Assembly (NCBI RefSeq): GCF_021026335.1
Contig: NZ_JAJNCY010000003.1
Coordinates: 124,001 to 188,000 of the forward strand
Length of the DNA stretch: 64,000 bases
Reading direction: 5' to 3'
Source of the DNA: Rhizobium sp. C1
GTDB taxonomy: Bacteria; Pseudomonadota; Alphaproteobacteria; Rhizobiales; Rhizobiaceae
Shown here: positions 17,069-24,684 of the stretch, piece by piece
Position numbering within the stretch: position 1 is the first letter of the stretch
Layout: each line of letters starts with the position of its first letter
Position numbers and translations under genes: made by a program
The notes under the pieces: generated by a model
Databases searched by the model: none
Seen by the model: the letters and a program-made list of their open reading frames with translations, nothing else
What the model was told of the DNA's origin: nothing

Positions 17069-17818
17069 TCAGATCAGTGGGCGCGCCCCTGCGGCCGGCG
17101 GTTCCCATTCTGCAAGTGCGGACAGGCCCTCCGGATCGAGGATTTCGCAGGCGCGGCCGCGCCAGACGATCATTTTCTTTTGCGCCAGACGCTTCAACGT
17201 CTTGTTGGTGTGCACCAGAGACAGGCCAAGCGTGTCGGCAATCAGGTTCTGGTTGAGCGGAAGCAGCGCATTTTCCGGTTTGAGAAGACCGGCCCGCAAG
17301 CCGCGAAAATAGAGGAAGACGAGGAGATAGGCTGCGCGCTCAAGCGCGGTGCGCTGGCCTAGGCTCAGCATGTGCCCGTCGAGGATGCGTTCCTCGCGCG
17401 AGGCGATCCAGGTCACGTCGAAGGCAAGATCGGCCGATTTTTCGAAAATCGTCAGGAAGCGGCTGCGTTCGAAAACGCAAAGCCGCATCGGGGTGAGCGC
17501 TTCGACGCTATGATCCATTTCCTGCAGGAGAGCGCCCTGCAGGCCGATCAGGTCGCCCGGGACGAGATAGTTGAGGATCTGACGCCGCCCGTCCTGAAGC
17601 GACTTGTAGCGGAAGCCCCAGCCCTCAAGAACGGTGTAGAGGTGAGGGCTGAATGTCCCCTCGGAAATCAGGTTCATCCCGGAATCGCAGCGCATTTCGC
17701 CCGACTTGAAATCGGCGATGAGCTTCGCTTCCTCGTTGTTCATGGAACGGAATCCGCTCATGCGCCGCAGGGCGCACGCTTCGCACTTGATCATAGCCGA
17801 ATTTGCCAGGCCATCCAT
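17069..17818 (-). CDS. Crp/Fnr-family transcriptional regulator
   Basis: The 249-residue protein has an N-terminal cyclic-nucleotide-like barrel (ISEGTFSPHLYTVLEGWGFRY, ILNYLVPGDLIGLQG) and a C-terminal helix-turn-helix (NQNLIADTLGLSLVHTNKTLKRL). Cysteines occur as CEAC near residue 12 and singly elsewhere, but the full cysteine set of an Fnr iron-sulphur sensor is not obvious, nor are cAMP-binding residues. This subgroup is common in rhizobia and its signals are unknown. GGAGGG precedes the ATG. It sits between stress genes but has no EcfG site of its own that I can see. Confidence 0.85.
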   Translation of the reverse strand: MDGLANSAMIKCEACALRRMSGFRSMNNEEAKLIADFKSGEMRCDSGMNLISEGTFSPHLYTVLEGWGFRYKSLQDGRRQILNYLVPGDLIGLQGALLQEMDHSVEALTPMRLCVFERSRFLTIFEKSADLAFDVTWIASREERILDGHMLSLGQRTALERAAYLLVFLYFRGLRAGLLKPENALLPLNQNLIADTLGLSLVHTNKTLKRLAQKKMIVWRGRACEILDPEGLSALAEWEPPAAGARPLI

Positions 17819-18030
17819 GCCAACACCCTCCGCCTTTCCTTTGCGAGGGGAGATGAAGCTTTGATGTCTGCCTGCATTCCCGCTGCGCTAATATGTCTTT
17901 TTTAAATGACTAAAAAACGCATCTGGCGTCATTTGCATATTCGCCGCCAGCAGCGTTTCTCCGTCACGTGTGATTCTGGCCACCCCCAAGCTCGTTGCAG
18001 AGCCTCGACAGAGATAAACGGATAGCCGTC

Positions 18031-18402
18031 ATGTCAGACATAAGACCTGCGATCCTTATCGCCGAGGATCAGATATTCATTGCTTTGGAGGCCGAGAGAA
18101 TTATCTCGGAAGTCTTTGATTGCCATGTAGAATTCTGCCGGCGTGATCGGCTTTCGGAAGTTCTTTCAGAGGCTTCCTTCCATATGGTCATTCTGGAATA
18201 TACCGGAAACCAGAAGGAAGACACCCATTACGCTTTTCTCGTCCGTCAGGCCGGGGCAGAACTCGTTCTTCTGTCTGCCGTGAACGATCTGGCGGATGTG
18301 TCGCTTACCTTTCCCTCTATTCCAATGATCAAGAAACCGTTCAACGAGGCGGAACTGCGCGATTTCGTTTCAGGTTTTCTTTTGAGGCGGGAACCCATCT
18401 AA
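18031..18402 (+). CDS. Degenerate receiver-domain protein
   Basis: The 123-residue protein keeps the receiver shape: ILIAEDQIFIALEAERI with the acidic pair E12-D13, and MIKKPFNEAEL with the conserved lysine. At the phospho-acceptor position it has glutamate (MVILEYTG, E56) instead of aspartate. Glutamate there often mimics the phosphorylated state or marks a pseudo-receiver that works by binding. It stands alone with no output domain and converges on ecfG with three bases between stop codons, so a link with the PhyR-NepR-EcfG system is tempting but inferred. An in-frame TTG at 17995 was set aside in favour of ATG 18031. Confidence 0.75.
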   Translation: MSDIRPAILIAEDQIFIALEAERIISEVFDCHVEFCRRDRLSEVLSEASFHMVILEYTGNQKEDTHYAFLVRQAGAELVLLSAVNDLADVSLTFPSIPMIKKPFNEAELRDFVSGFLLRREPI

Positions 18403-18405
18403 GGC

Positions 18406-18969
18406 TCATACGGAAACCGTGTGGCGCAGCACCGCCGCAATATGCGGTTCCGGGCCGTAATCGCCTTCACCATCAACGCCCAGCAGCTCCTGCAGGCGTC
18501 CTCGGGCGCGGTTTATTCGGCTTTTGATCGTTCCCACAGCGCAGCCGCAGATATTGGCGGCCTCCTCATAGGAAAAGCCTGATGCGCAGACGAGAACGAT
18601 CGCTTCTCGCTGGTCTTCCGCCAGCTTGTTGAGGGCTGCAATGAAGTCCTTCATGTCGATCGAACCGACCTGATTGGGATGAACTGCCATCTGTGCGGTG
18701 TAAGCGCCTTCAGCATCCGAGATTTCGCGGCCGCGCTTGCGCATCTGCGAGTAGAATTCGTTTCGAAGGATGGTGAAAAGCCAGGCCTTCATATTGGTGC
18801 CGAGTTCGAAGCTTTCCTGCCGCGACCACGCGCGCACCACCGCTTCCTGAACAAGGTCGTCCGCCTTGTCATAGGTTCCGGTCAGTGAAATGGCGAAGGC
18901 GCGCAGGCTGGGAAGTGTTTTCAGCAGCTCGCGCTTGAACTGCAACTGATGACTCTCGGTCTCAGCCAT
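18406..18969 (-). CDS. ecfG: General stress response sigma factor, EcfG/RpoE2 type
   Basis: The 187-residue ECF sigma factor has region 2 (LPSLRAFAISLTGTYDKADDLVQEAVVRAW, MKAWLFTILRNEF) and region 4 (LAEDQREAIVLVCASGFSYEEAANICGCAVGTIKSRINRARGRL). It follows a nepR gene by three bases, the defining arrangement of the ECF15 group. When NepR is drawn off by phosphorylated PhyR, this factor transcribes stress genes from GGAAC-N16/17-CGTT promoters, many of which lie in this window. A GAGG in the end of nepR supplies the ribosome site. The pair has its own EcfG promoter, implying positive autoregulation. Confidence 0.93.
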   Translation of the reverse strand: MAETESHQLQFKRELLKTLPSLRAFAISLTGTYDKADDLVQEAVVRAWSRQESFELGTNMKAWLFTILRNEFYSQMRKRGREISDAEGAYTAQMAVHPNQVGSIDMKDFIAALNKLAEDQREAIVLVCASGFSYEEAANICGCAVGTIKSRINRARGRLQELLGVDGEGDYGPEPHIAAVLRHTVSV

Positions 18970-18972
18970 AAA

Positions 18973-19185
18973 TTAAACCTCGGGTTTCTGCGTACCGGTT
19001 TGGGCCCGCTCGGCTTCGTCCAGCTTTTCCAGAAGATGAAGGAGATTATCCGGGATACCCTCATTCTCAATCGTGGAATAGAGTTCCCGCAAGCGCAGCG
19101 CGATCCCATCCTGAACGACGTCCGCTGGCGGTAATCCGCCATTCAGCCGCTTCGGTGAATTTTCAGCATTCGACTTGTTCATCAT
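18973..19185 (-). CDS. nepR: NepR-family anti-sigma factor
   Basis: The 70-residue protein has the NepR core LRELYSTIENEGIPDNLLHLLEKLDEAE, with short flexible ends (N-terminal about 30 residues, C-terminal TGTQKPEV). NepR holds EcfG inactive and is removed by phosphorylated PhyR through partner switching. It is the first gene of the nepR-ecfG unit. ATGATG offers two starts, at 19185 and 19182; the ribosome site is weak, which may keep NepR low relative to EcfG. Confidence 0.92.
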   Translation of the reverse strand: MMNKSNAENSPKRLNGGLPPADVVQDGIALRLRELYSTIENEGIPDNLLHLLEKLDEAERAQTGTQKPEV

Positions 19186-19214
19186 CAGTACCGCTTAGTG
19201 GACGACAGCGCGTA

Positions 19215-19239
19215 AACGAGAGGCTCGGCAAAAGGTTCC
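19215..19239 (-). promoter_or_regulatory. EcfG-type promoter before nepR-ecfG
   Basis: GGAAC (19239-19235 on -) and CGTT (19218-19215) with a 16-base spacer stand 30 bases before the nepR start. Autocontrol by EcfG is well known in rhizobial stress loci. Confidence 0.85.
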
Positions 19240-19298
19240 CGCGCTTGGGTGACATTTTGCATAATTCATACTCTTGACGCAAATGTCTGAACGCCAAT

Positions 19299-19323
19299 GG
19301 AACCTCTCCGTTCAGCGAGCGTT
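19299..19323 (+). promoter_or_regulatory. EcfG-type promoter before the DUF1328 gene
   Basis: GGAAC (19299-19303), 16 bases, CGTT (19320-19323) on +, 29 bases before the ATG at 19353. It is back to back with the nepR promoter, 60 bases apart. Confidence 0.82.
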
Positions 19324-19352
19324 ATGATCCCGACAAACAAGGGAGAAGTCTC

Positions 19353-19520
19353 ATGCTCTATTACGCACTTATGTTTCTGGTCGTGGCCATCATCGCCGGT
19401 GCACTTGGCTTCGGTGGAATCGCTGGCGCTTCGGTCGGTATCGCGAAAATCCTGTTCTTCGTATTCCTGATCCTGTTCCTGGCATCGCTGATCTTCGGCG
19501 GCTTCCGACGGGCGCGATGA
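19353..19520 (+). CDS. DUF1328-type small membrane protein
   Basis: A 55-residue protein starting [16 protein letters not shown] and ending GGFRRAR. Two hydrophobic segments (residues about 3-22 and 29-49) are joined by a short Gly/Ala loop ([13 protein letters not shown]). This is the pattern of the DUF1328/YtjA family of short inner-membrane proteins, often induced by stress and of unknown function. GGGAGA lies ahead of the ATG; an EcfG promoter precedes it and a strong terminator follows 30 bases after the stop, so it is a one-gene unit. Confidence 0.85.
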   Translation: MLYYALMFLVVAIIAGALGFGGIAGASVGIAKILFFVFLILFLASLIFGGFRRAR

Positions 19521-19550
19521 GGCCAGGAAACGCAGATTGATATGCCTGAA

Positions 19551-19576
19551 AGCCCGGCTCCCCGCCGGGCTTTTTG
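19551..19576 (+). terminator. Rho-independent terminator after the DUF1328 gene
   Basis: AGCCCGGC and GCCGGGCT form a perfect 8-bp stem with a TCCCC loop, followed by TTTTTGA. It lies just before the end of the convergent antiporter gene. Confidence 0.8.
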
Positions 19577-19590
19577 ATGTCGGTCGTCAC

Positions 19591-21810
19591 TCACGACTGT
19601 TCAGTCTCAACGAACACGATCGAACGGTCCGCCGTGTCGAGAAGATTGTCAGCGATGCGGCCGTAGCTCAGTCGCTCCCCGGTTCTGCGGCTGACGCCGA
19701 CCACCAGAAGATTATAACGGCCCCGACGTGCATGTCTCAGAACCGCGACCTCTGCCGAGTTTCCTTCCTGCAGGGTCTTTGAAATCTTGATCCCGGTTTG
19801 TGCGGCGATCTCGTCCACCCTTTCGAAAGCTGCTGCATGGGCTGTCTCCTCACGACCGAACCGCGGCCTCTGCTGGGTTTCGCCCGGCTCCAGAATATAG
19901 ATCACGGACACGGCAGCGCCGGACGATCCGGCCAGTGCGCATCCGAATTCGACGGCGCGGATCGACCGTTCGGTATCGCTGATGGGGATCAATATGCGCA
20001 GCTGGTTGTCGGCAACCGGTGTTCGTCCCTCGCGGGATACAACGATGGCGACCGTGCTGGCGAAAGCCGAAACGAGGTCGGACACACGTCTTGAGAAGCC
20101 GCCGCTCTCGCTGCTGACCGGATCGAGCCCGACGAAGAGAAGATCGTGGCCTTTTTCGGCGCTGTCCTTGAGGACTTCACCGATCTCTGCTCCGTCGCGA
20201 TGACGCGTGGTGACATGGATGGCTTCAGGTTTCGGCGCGTCCTCGCCTGCCTCGCCGAGGCGGGTGCTTCGTTCGCGAAGGCGGGTTGCGAACGTCTCTG
20301 CGCGTTCACGCAGATCGGGCGATGATGTTTCGCCTTCGGCACCGTCTTCTGCTGCTGTCCCGGGCGAAGACCGGTCGTCATCCTCCGACACGTTCAGCAC
20401 GGTCAGGGGGGTCTTTCTCGACTGTGCAAATCCGGCGGCCAGCCGTCCGGCCAGTTCGCTGCCAGGTGAAAGATCCACGGCAACAAGCGGTCGCTCGAAG
20501 CGGTTGAGAAAGCTCGTCGCCTCGAAGTCTTCCTTGAGAAGGCGGTGTTCCTCGTCCTTGTGCATTGGCAGCCGTTGCAGCGCCCAACGCAGCGTGGCGG
20601 GCATGGCCATGGTGGTCACGAGCGCCATGGCGACGATGGCCGAAAAAAGCTGCTCGTTGAGAACACCCACGCTCAGGCCGATGGTCGCGATGATCACTTC
20701 CGTCGAGCCGCGCGCATTCATGCCGGAGCCGAGCGCCAGCGCCTCGGCGCGCGACAACCCCGAAAGACGCGCGCCGACAAAGGCGCCGCCGAACTTGCCA
20801 ACGCTGGCAACGACGATCAGGCCGAGCGTCAAAAGCAGCGCATCGCGCTCGAAAAGCACACCGATATCGGTCTTCAGGCCGGTCAGGCCGAAGAAGACGG
20901 GCATGAAAAGGGCCGTCGTCAGCCCGCGCAACTGCGTGTCGATCTGTTTGGTCAGGATCGGCGACTCGCCGACGAGGATGCCGGCCACGAAGGCGCCGAG
21001 CACGGTGTGAACGCCGATCATGTCCGTCATCATCGCCATCACGCCCATGATGGCGATGATTGCGGAGAGCACCGGCAGGTCGCTCTTGAAGTTGTCATTG
21101 GTGATGCGGATCACCTCGAACACAAGCCGCCGGCCAAGAGTAAAGCTGACGATCATGAAGACCAGCGTACCGAGGACGCTTGTGCCGATTGAGGTGAGAT
21201 CGACCGTTCCGGATTTCGCCAGACTGAAGGTGAAGGCAATGACGACCCAGCCGATTGTGTCATCGATGATGGCAGAGGCGACGATCAGCTGTCCGATGTT
21301 TCGTCGCAGGAAGTCCATTTCCCGGACCACGGTCGCCACGATCTTGACCGAGGAAATGGCTAGCGCCGTGCCCATGAACAGCGACATGACGATACGCTGG
21401 TCAGGGTTGGGCACCAGATGCTGCGGCATGAATTCGCCCAGCAGGAAGCCGCAGGTGAAGGGAACGATGATGCCGGCCAGCGAAATGCTGGCCGCTGATC
21501 GCCGTAGCCGCATGGCAAGGCCGAGATCCGTTTCCATGCCGGCAAGGAGCAAAAGGAAGAGGATGCCAAGCTGGGCCACGGCCTCCGTCATGCTCTTTTG
21601 CGCGTCGACCTGCGGAAAGATCGCTGCCTCGACCCCCGGCGCGAAAAACCCGAGCACGGAGGGGCCGAGCAGGATGCCGCCGATGATCTGGCCCATGATC
21701 GAGGGCTGGCCGATGCGCACCATCAACTCGCCGAAAAGCCTGCCGACAACAACGAGAAGTACGATCTGGAAAAGAAAGAGGGCTTCCGAATGAGCTGCGG
21801 CGCCTTGCAT
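19591..21810 (-). CDS. CPA2-family cation/proton antiporter with two Usp-like domains
   Basis: The 739-residue protein has about 12 membrane segments in residues 8-410 with CPA2 signatures (GQPSIMGQIIGGILLGPSVLG, ASAIIDDTIGWVVIAF, LGSGMNARGSTEVIIAT). A cytoplasmic tail of about 320 residues follows and looks like two universal-stress-protein folds: FERPLVAVDLSPGSELAGRLA and LRILIPISDTERSIRAVEFG, the second ending with LLVVGVSRRTGERLSYGRIADNLL, a nucleotide-binding-like loop. It probably exchanges K+ or Na+ for protons in the inner membrane, with the tail as sensor. No EcfG site is seen before it; ribosome site weak. Confidence 0.85.
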   Translation of the reverse strand: MQGAAAHSEALFLFQIVLLVVVGRLFGELMVRIGQPSIMGQIIGGILLGPSVLGFFAPGVEAAIFPQVDAQKSMTEAVAQLGILFLLLLAGMETDLGLAMRLRRSAASISLAGIIVPFTCGFLLGEFMPQHLVPNPDQRIVMSLFMGTALAISSVKIVATVVREMDFLRRNIGQLIVASAIIDDTIGWVVIAFTFSLAKSGTVDLTSIGTSVLGTLVFMIVSFTLGRRLVFEVIRITNDNFKSDLPVLSAIIAIMGVMAMMTDMIGVHTVLGAFVAGILVGESPILTKQIDTQLRGLTTALFMPVFFGLTGLKTDIGVLFERDALLLTLGLIVVASVGKFGGAFVGARLSGLSRAEALALGSGMNARGSTEVIIATIGLSVGVLNEQLFSAIVAMALVTTMAMPATLRWALQRLPMHKDEEHRLLKEDFEATSFLNRFERPLVAVDLSPGSELAGRLAAGFAQSRKTPLTVLNVSEDDDRSSPGTAAEDGAEGETSSPDLRERAETFATRLRERSTRLGEAGEDAPKPEAIHVTTRHRDGAEIGEVLKDSAEKGHDLLFVGLDPVSSESGGFSRRVSDLVSAFASTVAIVVSREGRTPVADNQLRILIPISDTERSIRAVEFGCALAGSSGAAVSVIYILEPGETQQRPRFGREETAHAAAFERVDEIAAQTGIKISKTLQEGNSAEVAVLRHARRGRYNLLVVGVSRRTGERLSYGRIADNLLDTADRSIVFVETEQS

Positions 21811-21927
21811 GTGGACTTATCTCATTTCACTGGAACTGAAGCGATCCCGGCAGCACTAGCCTTGAGCTGAATGCCCGGAAATCTTTCAAAAATTGGCTTT
21901 GCCAACGGGGCGCCTGTCGACAGGGCG

Positions 21928-22149
21928 CTAGCGCAGGCATGCGTAGATGATCAGCAAGATGCCCAGAAACTGGATTATCCCCTGAACGGCCGAAAGCCAG
22001 GTCAGCGCCCTGCCGGAATGAAGCGGCAAGCCGTCCTCCAGATCACCAGCGGCGGCAGACCAATCGGTCTGCCATGCTACCTGATCCTTCGTCCCGTCAT
22101 CCTTGTCCCAAGAAATGCGCATGGTTCCGTCCCCCGCATGGCGCTTCAT
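21928..22149 (-). CDS. Small predicted membrane protein
   Basis: A 73-residue product with a polar N-terminal half (MKRHAGDGTMRISWDKDDGT) and one hydrophobic segment at the end (GIIQFLGILLIIYACLR). It overlaps the upstream gene by four bases (ATGA), so the two are probably translated together. I do not recognise it; a membrane anchor with a short soluble head is what can be seen. It would be the second gene behind an EcfG promoter. Confidence 0.6.
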   Translation of the reverse strand: MKRHAGDGTMRISWDKDDGTKDQVAWQTDWSAAAGDLEDGLPLHSGRALTWLSAVQGIIQFLGILLIIYACLR

Positions 22150-22448
22150 CTGATCTTTTCCTGGAAGCCGACAGCCGTCCGCAAGTCATCGCCGGCTTTC
22201 GGCTTGTTGGGCACGATCCTGTTCGTCACATCGATCGGCTTCATCTTGGCCATCAGGCTCGCGTCGAACGTGTTGCACGAACCGAGAATGCGCATGCCCG
22301 GAGTCTTCAGCTTGCGTATCTCCAAAGGCATGTTCTTTTCACATTCCTGCGCGCGTTCGTAAGTCGAGATACGAACGGGTTCAGAAATGCAATGTGTCGA
22401 ATTTACAGGGCAAGCGACCAGTACCAGTATTGCTGCGAAGCTGCTCAT
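22146..22448 (-). CDS. Small exported or membrane protein of unknown function
   Basis: From ATG 22448 the product has 100 residues; a GGAGG lies five bases before this ATG, which decides against the in-frame TTG at 22460. The first residues (MSSFAAILVLVACPVNSTHC) look like a short signal sequence, perhaps with a lipobox-like VLVAC. Cysteines continue in HCISEPVRI, ECEKNM and GSCNTF, suggesting disulphides outside the cytoplasm. I know no family. An EcfG promoter stands 28 bases upstream, so it is a likely stress gene. Confidence 0.65.
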   Translation of the reverse strand: MSSFAAILVLVACPVNSTHCISEPVRISTYERAQECEKNMPLEIRKLKTPGMRILGSCNTFDASLMAKMKPIDVTNRIVPNKPKAGDDLRTAVGFQEKIR

Positions 22449-22475
22449 GTCCGCCTCCAACGTCTGTGGAGGTTT

Positions 22476-22500
22476 AACGTTTAAGGCGGAAATTTGTTCC
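22476..22500 (-). promoter_or_regulatory. EcfG-type promoter before the two-gene unit at 22.4 kb
   Basis: GGAAC (22500-22496 on -), 16 bases, CGTT (22479-22476). It sits between the stop of the metallopeptidase gene (22506) and the ATG at 22448. Confidence 0.8.
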
Positions 22501-22505
22501 AGGTT

Positions 22506-23504
22506 TTACGATTTCGAGACAGCCAGCCGATGGACGAAGTCCAGTTTCTCGATCACCTTCTCCGAAAAGACGAAGGGATAGAGGTCCGGCTGACCTAGGC
22601 TACGGTTGATCGCATTGATGCCGATCGTCAGTTCGACCCAGGCCGCGATGATCCGGTTGAGCGGGAGATCGGCCCCTGGCTCGAAGTGCCAGTCCGGGCT
22701 TTCGGGGAGCACATGGTAGGCATAGGCCGTCTCGAGCCCGTCGACGATGTGCAGGTAATGCGCCCAGGTTTCGGCAAAGTCTTCCCAAGGGTGGCTGGAG
22801 GCGTAGGCGCTGACAAAATTCTGCTGCCAGTCGGGCGGCGCGCCAGTGGCGTAATGCGTCTCCAGCGCCTCACCGTAATCGAGGCTTTCATCGCCGAAGA
22901 CGGCCCGCGCCTCTTCCAGCTTGCCACCGTCGCGGATCAGGAGATTCCAGTAGTAATGCCCCGATTCATGCCGGTAGTGGCCGATCAGGGTTCTCAGCGC
23001 CTCTCCCATGGCCTCGCGGGCGGCCTCGCGCTCGGCCGCACTGGCCTCGGCGATGTTGATGGTGATCAGACCGTTCTCATGGCCGGTCATGACATGACCG
23101 ACATCCGGGGCATCGGCCAGAAGATCGAAGCCCAGGCCCTCATCCGGATCATCGGCGCGTGTGACGATCGGCAGCGCCAGTTTCAATATGCCGTAGAGAA
23201 AATGCCGCTTTGCCGCCTCCAGTTTCGTCCAGCGTTCCACATGCGCCGGATTGGAAAGATCCGGTACCATCTGGTTGAGCGAACAGGCAAAACAGAAGCT
23301 GGGCCCCTCCATCGCCGGCGCGAACCAGTTGCAGCCGCAGGCGGCGGCGTTGGCGCAGACCGTGAGCCCTTCCGGCGGCGTTTCGCTGAAGGCGCGCATA
23401 ATCAGAGCGTTCTTTTCGAAACCCAGCGAGAAGCCGCAGGTCAGGCAGAGAACATTGTCGAAATGGACGGTCGAGGTGCAGTTTTCGCAGGTGAAACGGT
23501 TCAT
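22506..23504 (-). CDS. Zinc-ribbon metallopeptidase-like protein
   Basis: From ATG 23504 the protein has 332 residues. It opens with a two-CxxC zinc ribbon (CENC at 6-9, CLTC at 20-23), has more cysteines in CANAAACGCNW and CFAC, and carries a HEXXH zincin motif in YRHESGHYYW (179-183). ETHYATGAPPDWQ and EDFAETWAHYLHIVDG follow and may supply the third ligand. This is the pattern of a widespread proteobacterial family annotated as putative zinc-binding metallopeptidase with unknown substrate. AAAGG lies before the start, and a GGAAC-N17-CGTT site is 33 bases upstream, suggesting stress control. Confidence 0.8.
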   Translation of the reverse strand: MNRFTCENCTSTVHFDNVLCLTCGFSLGFEKNALIMRAFSETPPEGLTVCANAAACGCNWFAPAMEGPSFCFACSLNQMVPDLSNPAHVERWTKLEAAKRHFLYGILKLALPIVTRADDPDEGLGFDLLADAPDVGHVMTGHENGLITINIAEASAAEREAAREAMGEALRTLIGHYRHESGHYYWNLLIRDGGKLEEARAVFGDESLDYGEALETHYATGAPPDWQQNFVSAYASSHPWEDFAETWAHYLHIVDGLETAYAYHVLPESPDWHFEPGADLPLNRIIAAWVELTIGINAINRSLGQPDLYPFVFSEKVIEKLDFVHRLAVSKS

Positions 23505-23536
23505 CAGCCAATGCCTTTCAAAGGATTTCCCACGAG

Positions 23537-23562
23537 AACGATCACGAAGGGCATGTCGTTCC
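23537..23562 (-). promoter_or_regulatory. EcfG-type promoter before the metallopeptidase gene
   Basis: GGAAC (23562-23558 on -) and CGTT (23540-23537) with a 17-base spacer, the other allowed spacing for EcfG promoters. Slightly less certain than the N16 sites. Confidence 0.65.
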
Positions 23563-23602
23563 CACTGCGTCTCGGTCTGCCCGTTGTATTTTTCCGACAC
23601 GC

Positions 23603-24592
23603 TCAGGCGCGGCTTTCGAAGGGGAATGTCAGTTCGTAGCTTATGCTGGTATCTTCGACGCGGTTGACGGCATAGCCGCCCAGGGCGGCCGGGACGATCC
23701 GTTGCAGGACCGTGCTGGCAAAGTGCTGGCTCCAGTCGGATGGCTCTGCCGGCCCGGGCCGGAGCTGCTCGATCCAGAGAAATTTTATCTTCTGCCCTTC
23801 CGGCGTCTCGAGCCGATGACACCGAATCTGGACGCTATGTGCCTGGGAGAGAATATCACTGTTGGTAATAGCGTTGACGACCAGTTCGTGCAGCGCCAGC
23901 CCCAGATGGGTTGCGGCATTGGGCGACAGGTTGATCGTGTCGCTTTCCAGCGTGATGGAGTCGGGGTTACCCGCGATATAACGGCTTATCTGCGCCTTCG
24001 CCAGCTCATTGAAATCGGCGCCGCGCCAGCTGGATGCCGTGACCAGATCCTGCGATTGCGCCAGCGCATAAAGCCGGCCGCGAAATTTCCCCAGAAAATC
24101 CTCAAGGCTGCCCGTGAAGCGGGCGGTGTGGGAAGCAATGCCCTGAACGATCGCCAGCAGGTTCTTGGAACGGTGGCTCACTTCAAGCAGCAGCGAATGA
24201 AGCGTCTTGGCGCGTTGCCGCTCCTCGGTCCGGTCGGAGATCGACATGATGACATAATTGCCCCGCCCGGGGATAGCGACCTTGCGGCTGCGGAATTCGT
24301 ATATGCTTTCGTCAGGAAGCCAGATCTCGATGTCGGCCTGATCTCCGGGCTCGAGCAGCGTTGCGCGGCAGGCTTCGAGGCGCGCGGCGATTTCTTCGCC
24401 GAAAAGGTCTTCGTCGTTCGGTCGCCGGGTCAGCGTGGTCCGCCATCGGGGAGGGAGGCTGGTGATGCAAATGCAAAGGCCCGTTTCGTCATAGAGAAGA
24501 TAGCAAGCCCCCATATCGACGAGCGCATGGATGAAGAAATCGCGCCCGAGCGCATCGATCTCTCCCGGTTCAATCCATGACAATCGCTTCAC
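23603..24592 (-). CDS. HWE/HisKA_2-family sensor histidine kinase
   Basis: The 329-residue soluble kinase has a PAS-like sensor (residues about 15-120, ending VIMSISDRTEERQRAK), a dimer/phospho-acceptor helix LLLEVSHRSKNLLAIVQGIA with H140, and an ATPase domain (LGLALHELVVNAIT, then a shortened end SISYELTFPFESRA). EVSHRSKNLL and the histidine in LALHEL are typical of HWE kinases. The glycine-rich ATP lid seems weak. It lies 93 bases after phyR on the same strand. In several alphaproteobacteria such a kinase phosphorylates PhyR, so this is a candidate PhyR kinase. The start is GTG with GGGGT upstream. Confidence 0.82.
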   Translation of the reverse strand: MKRLSWIEPGEIDALGRDFFIHALVDMGACYLLYDETGLCICITSLPPRWRTTLTRRPNDEDLFGEEIAARLEACRATLLEPGDQADIEIWLPDESIYEFRSRKVAIPGRGNYVIMSISDRTEERQRAKTLHSLLLEVSHRSKNLLAIVQGIASHTARFTGSLEDFLGKFRGRLYALAQSQDLVTASSWRGADFNELAKAQISRYIAGNPDSITLESDTINLSPNAATHLGLALHELVVNAITNSDILSQAHSVQIRCHRLETPEGQKIKFLWIEQLRPGPAEPSDWSQHFASTVLQRIVPAALGGYAVNRVEDTSISYELTFPFESRA

Positions 24593-24684
24593 GATTCTTT
24601 ACCCCGATTTCGGCAGGCAGCCGCATGTCACCACGACATGCGCGACGCCGACAGGACCTTGATCCCTGGAACAGATTAGCAGCC

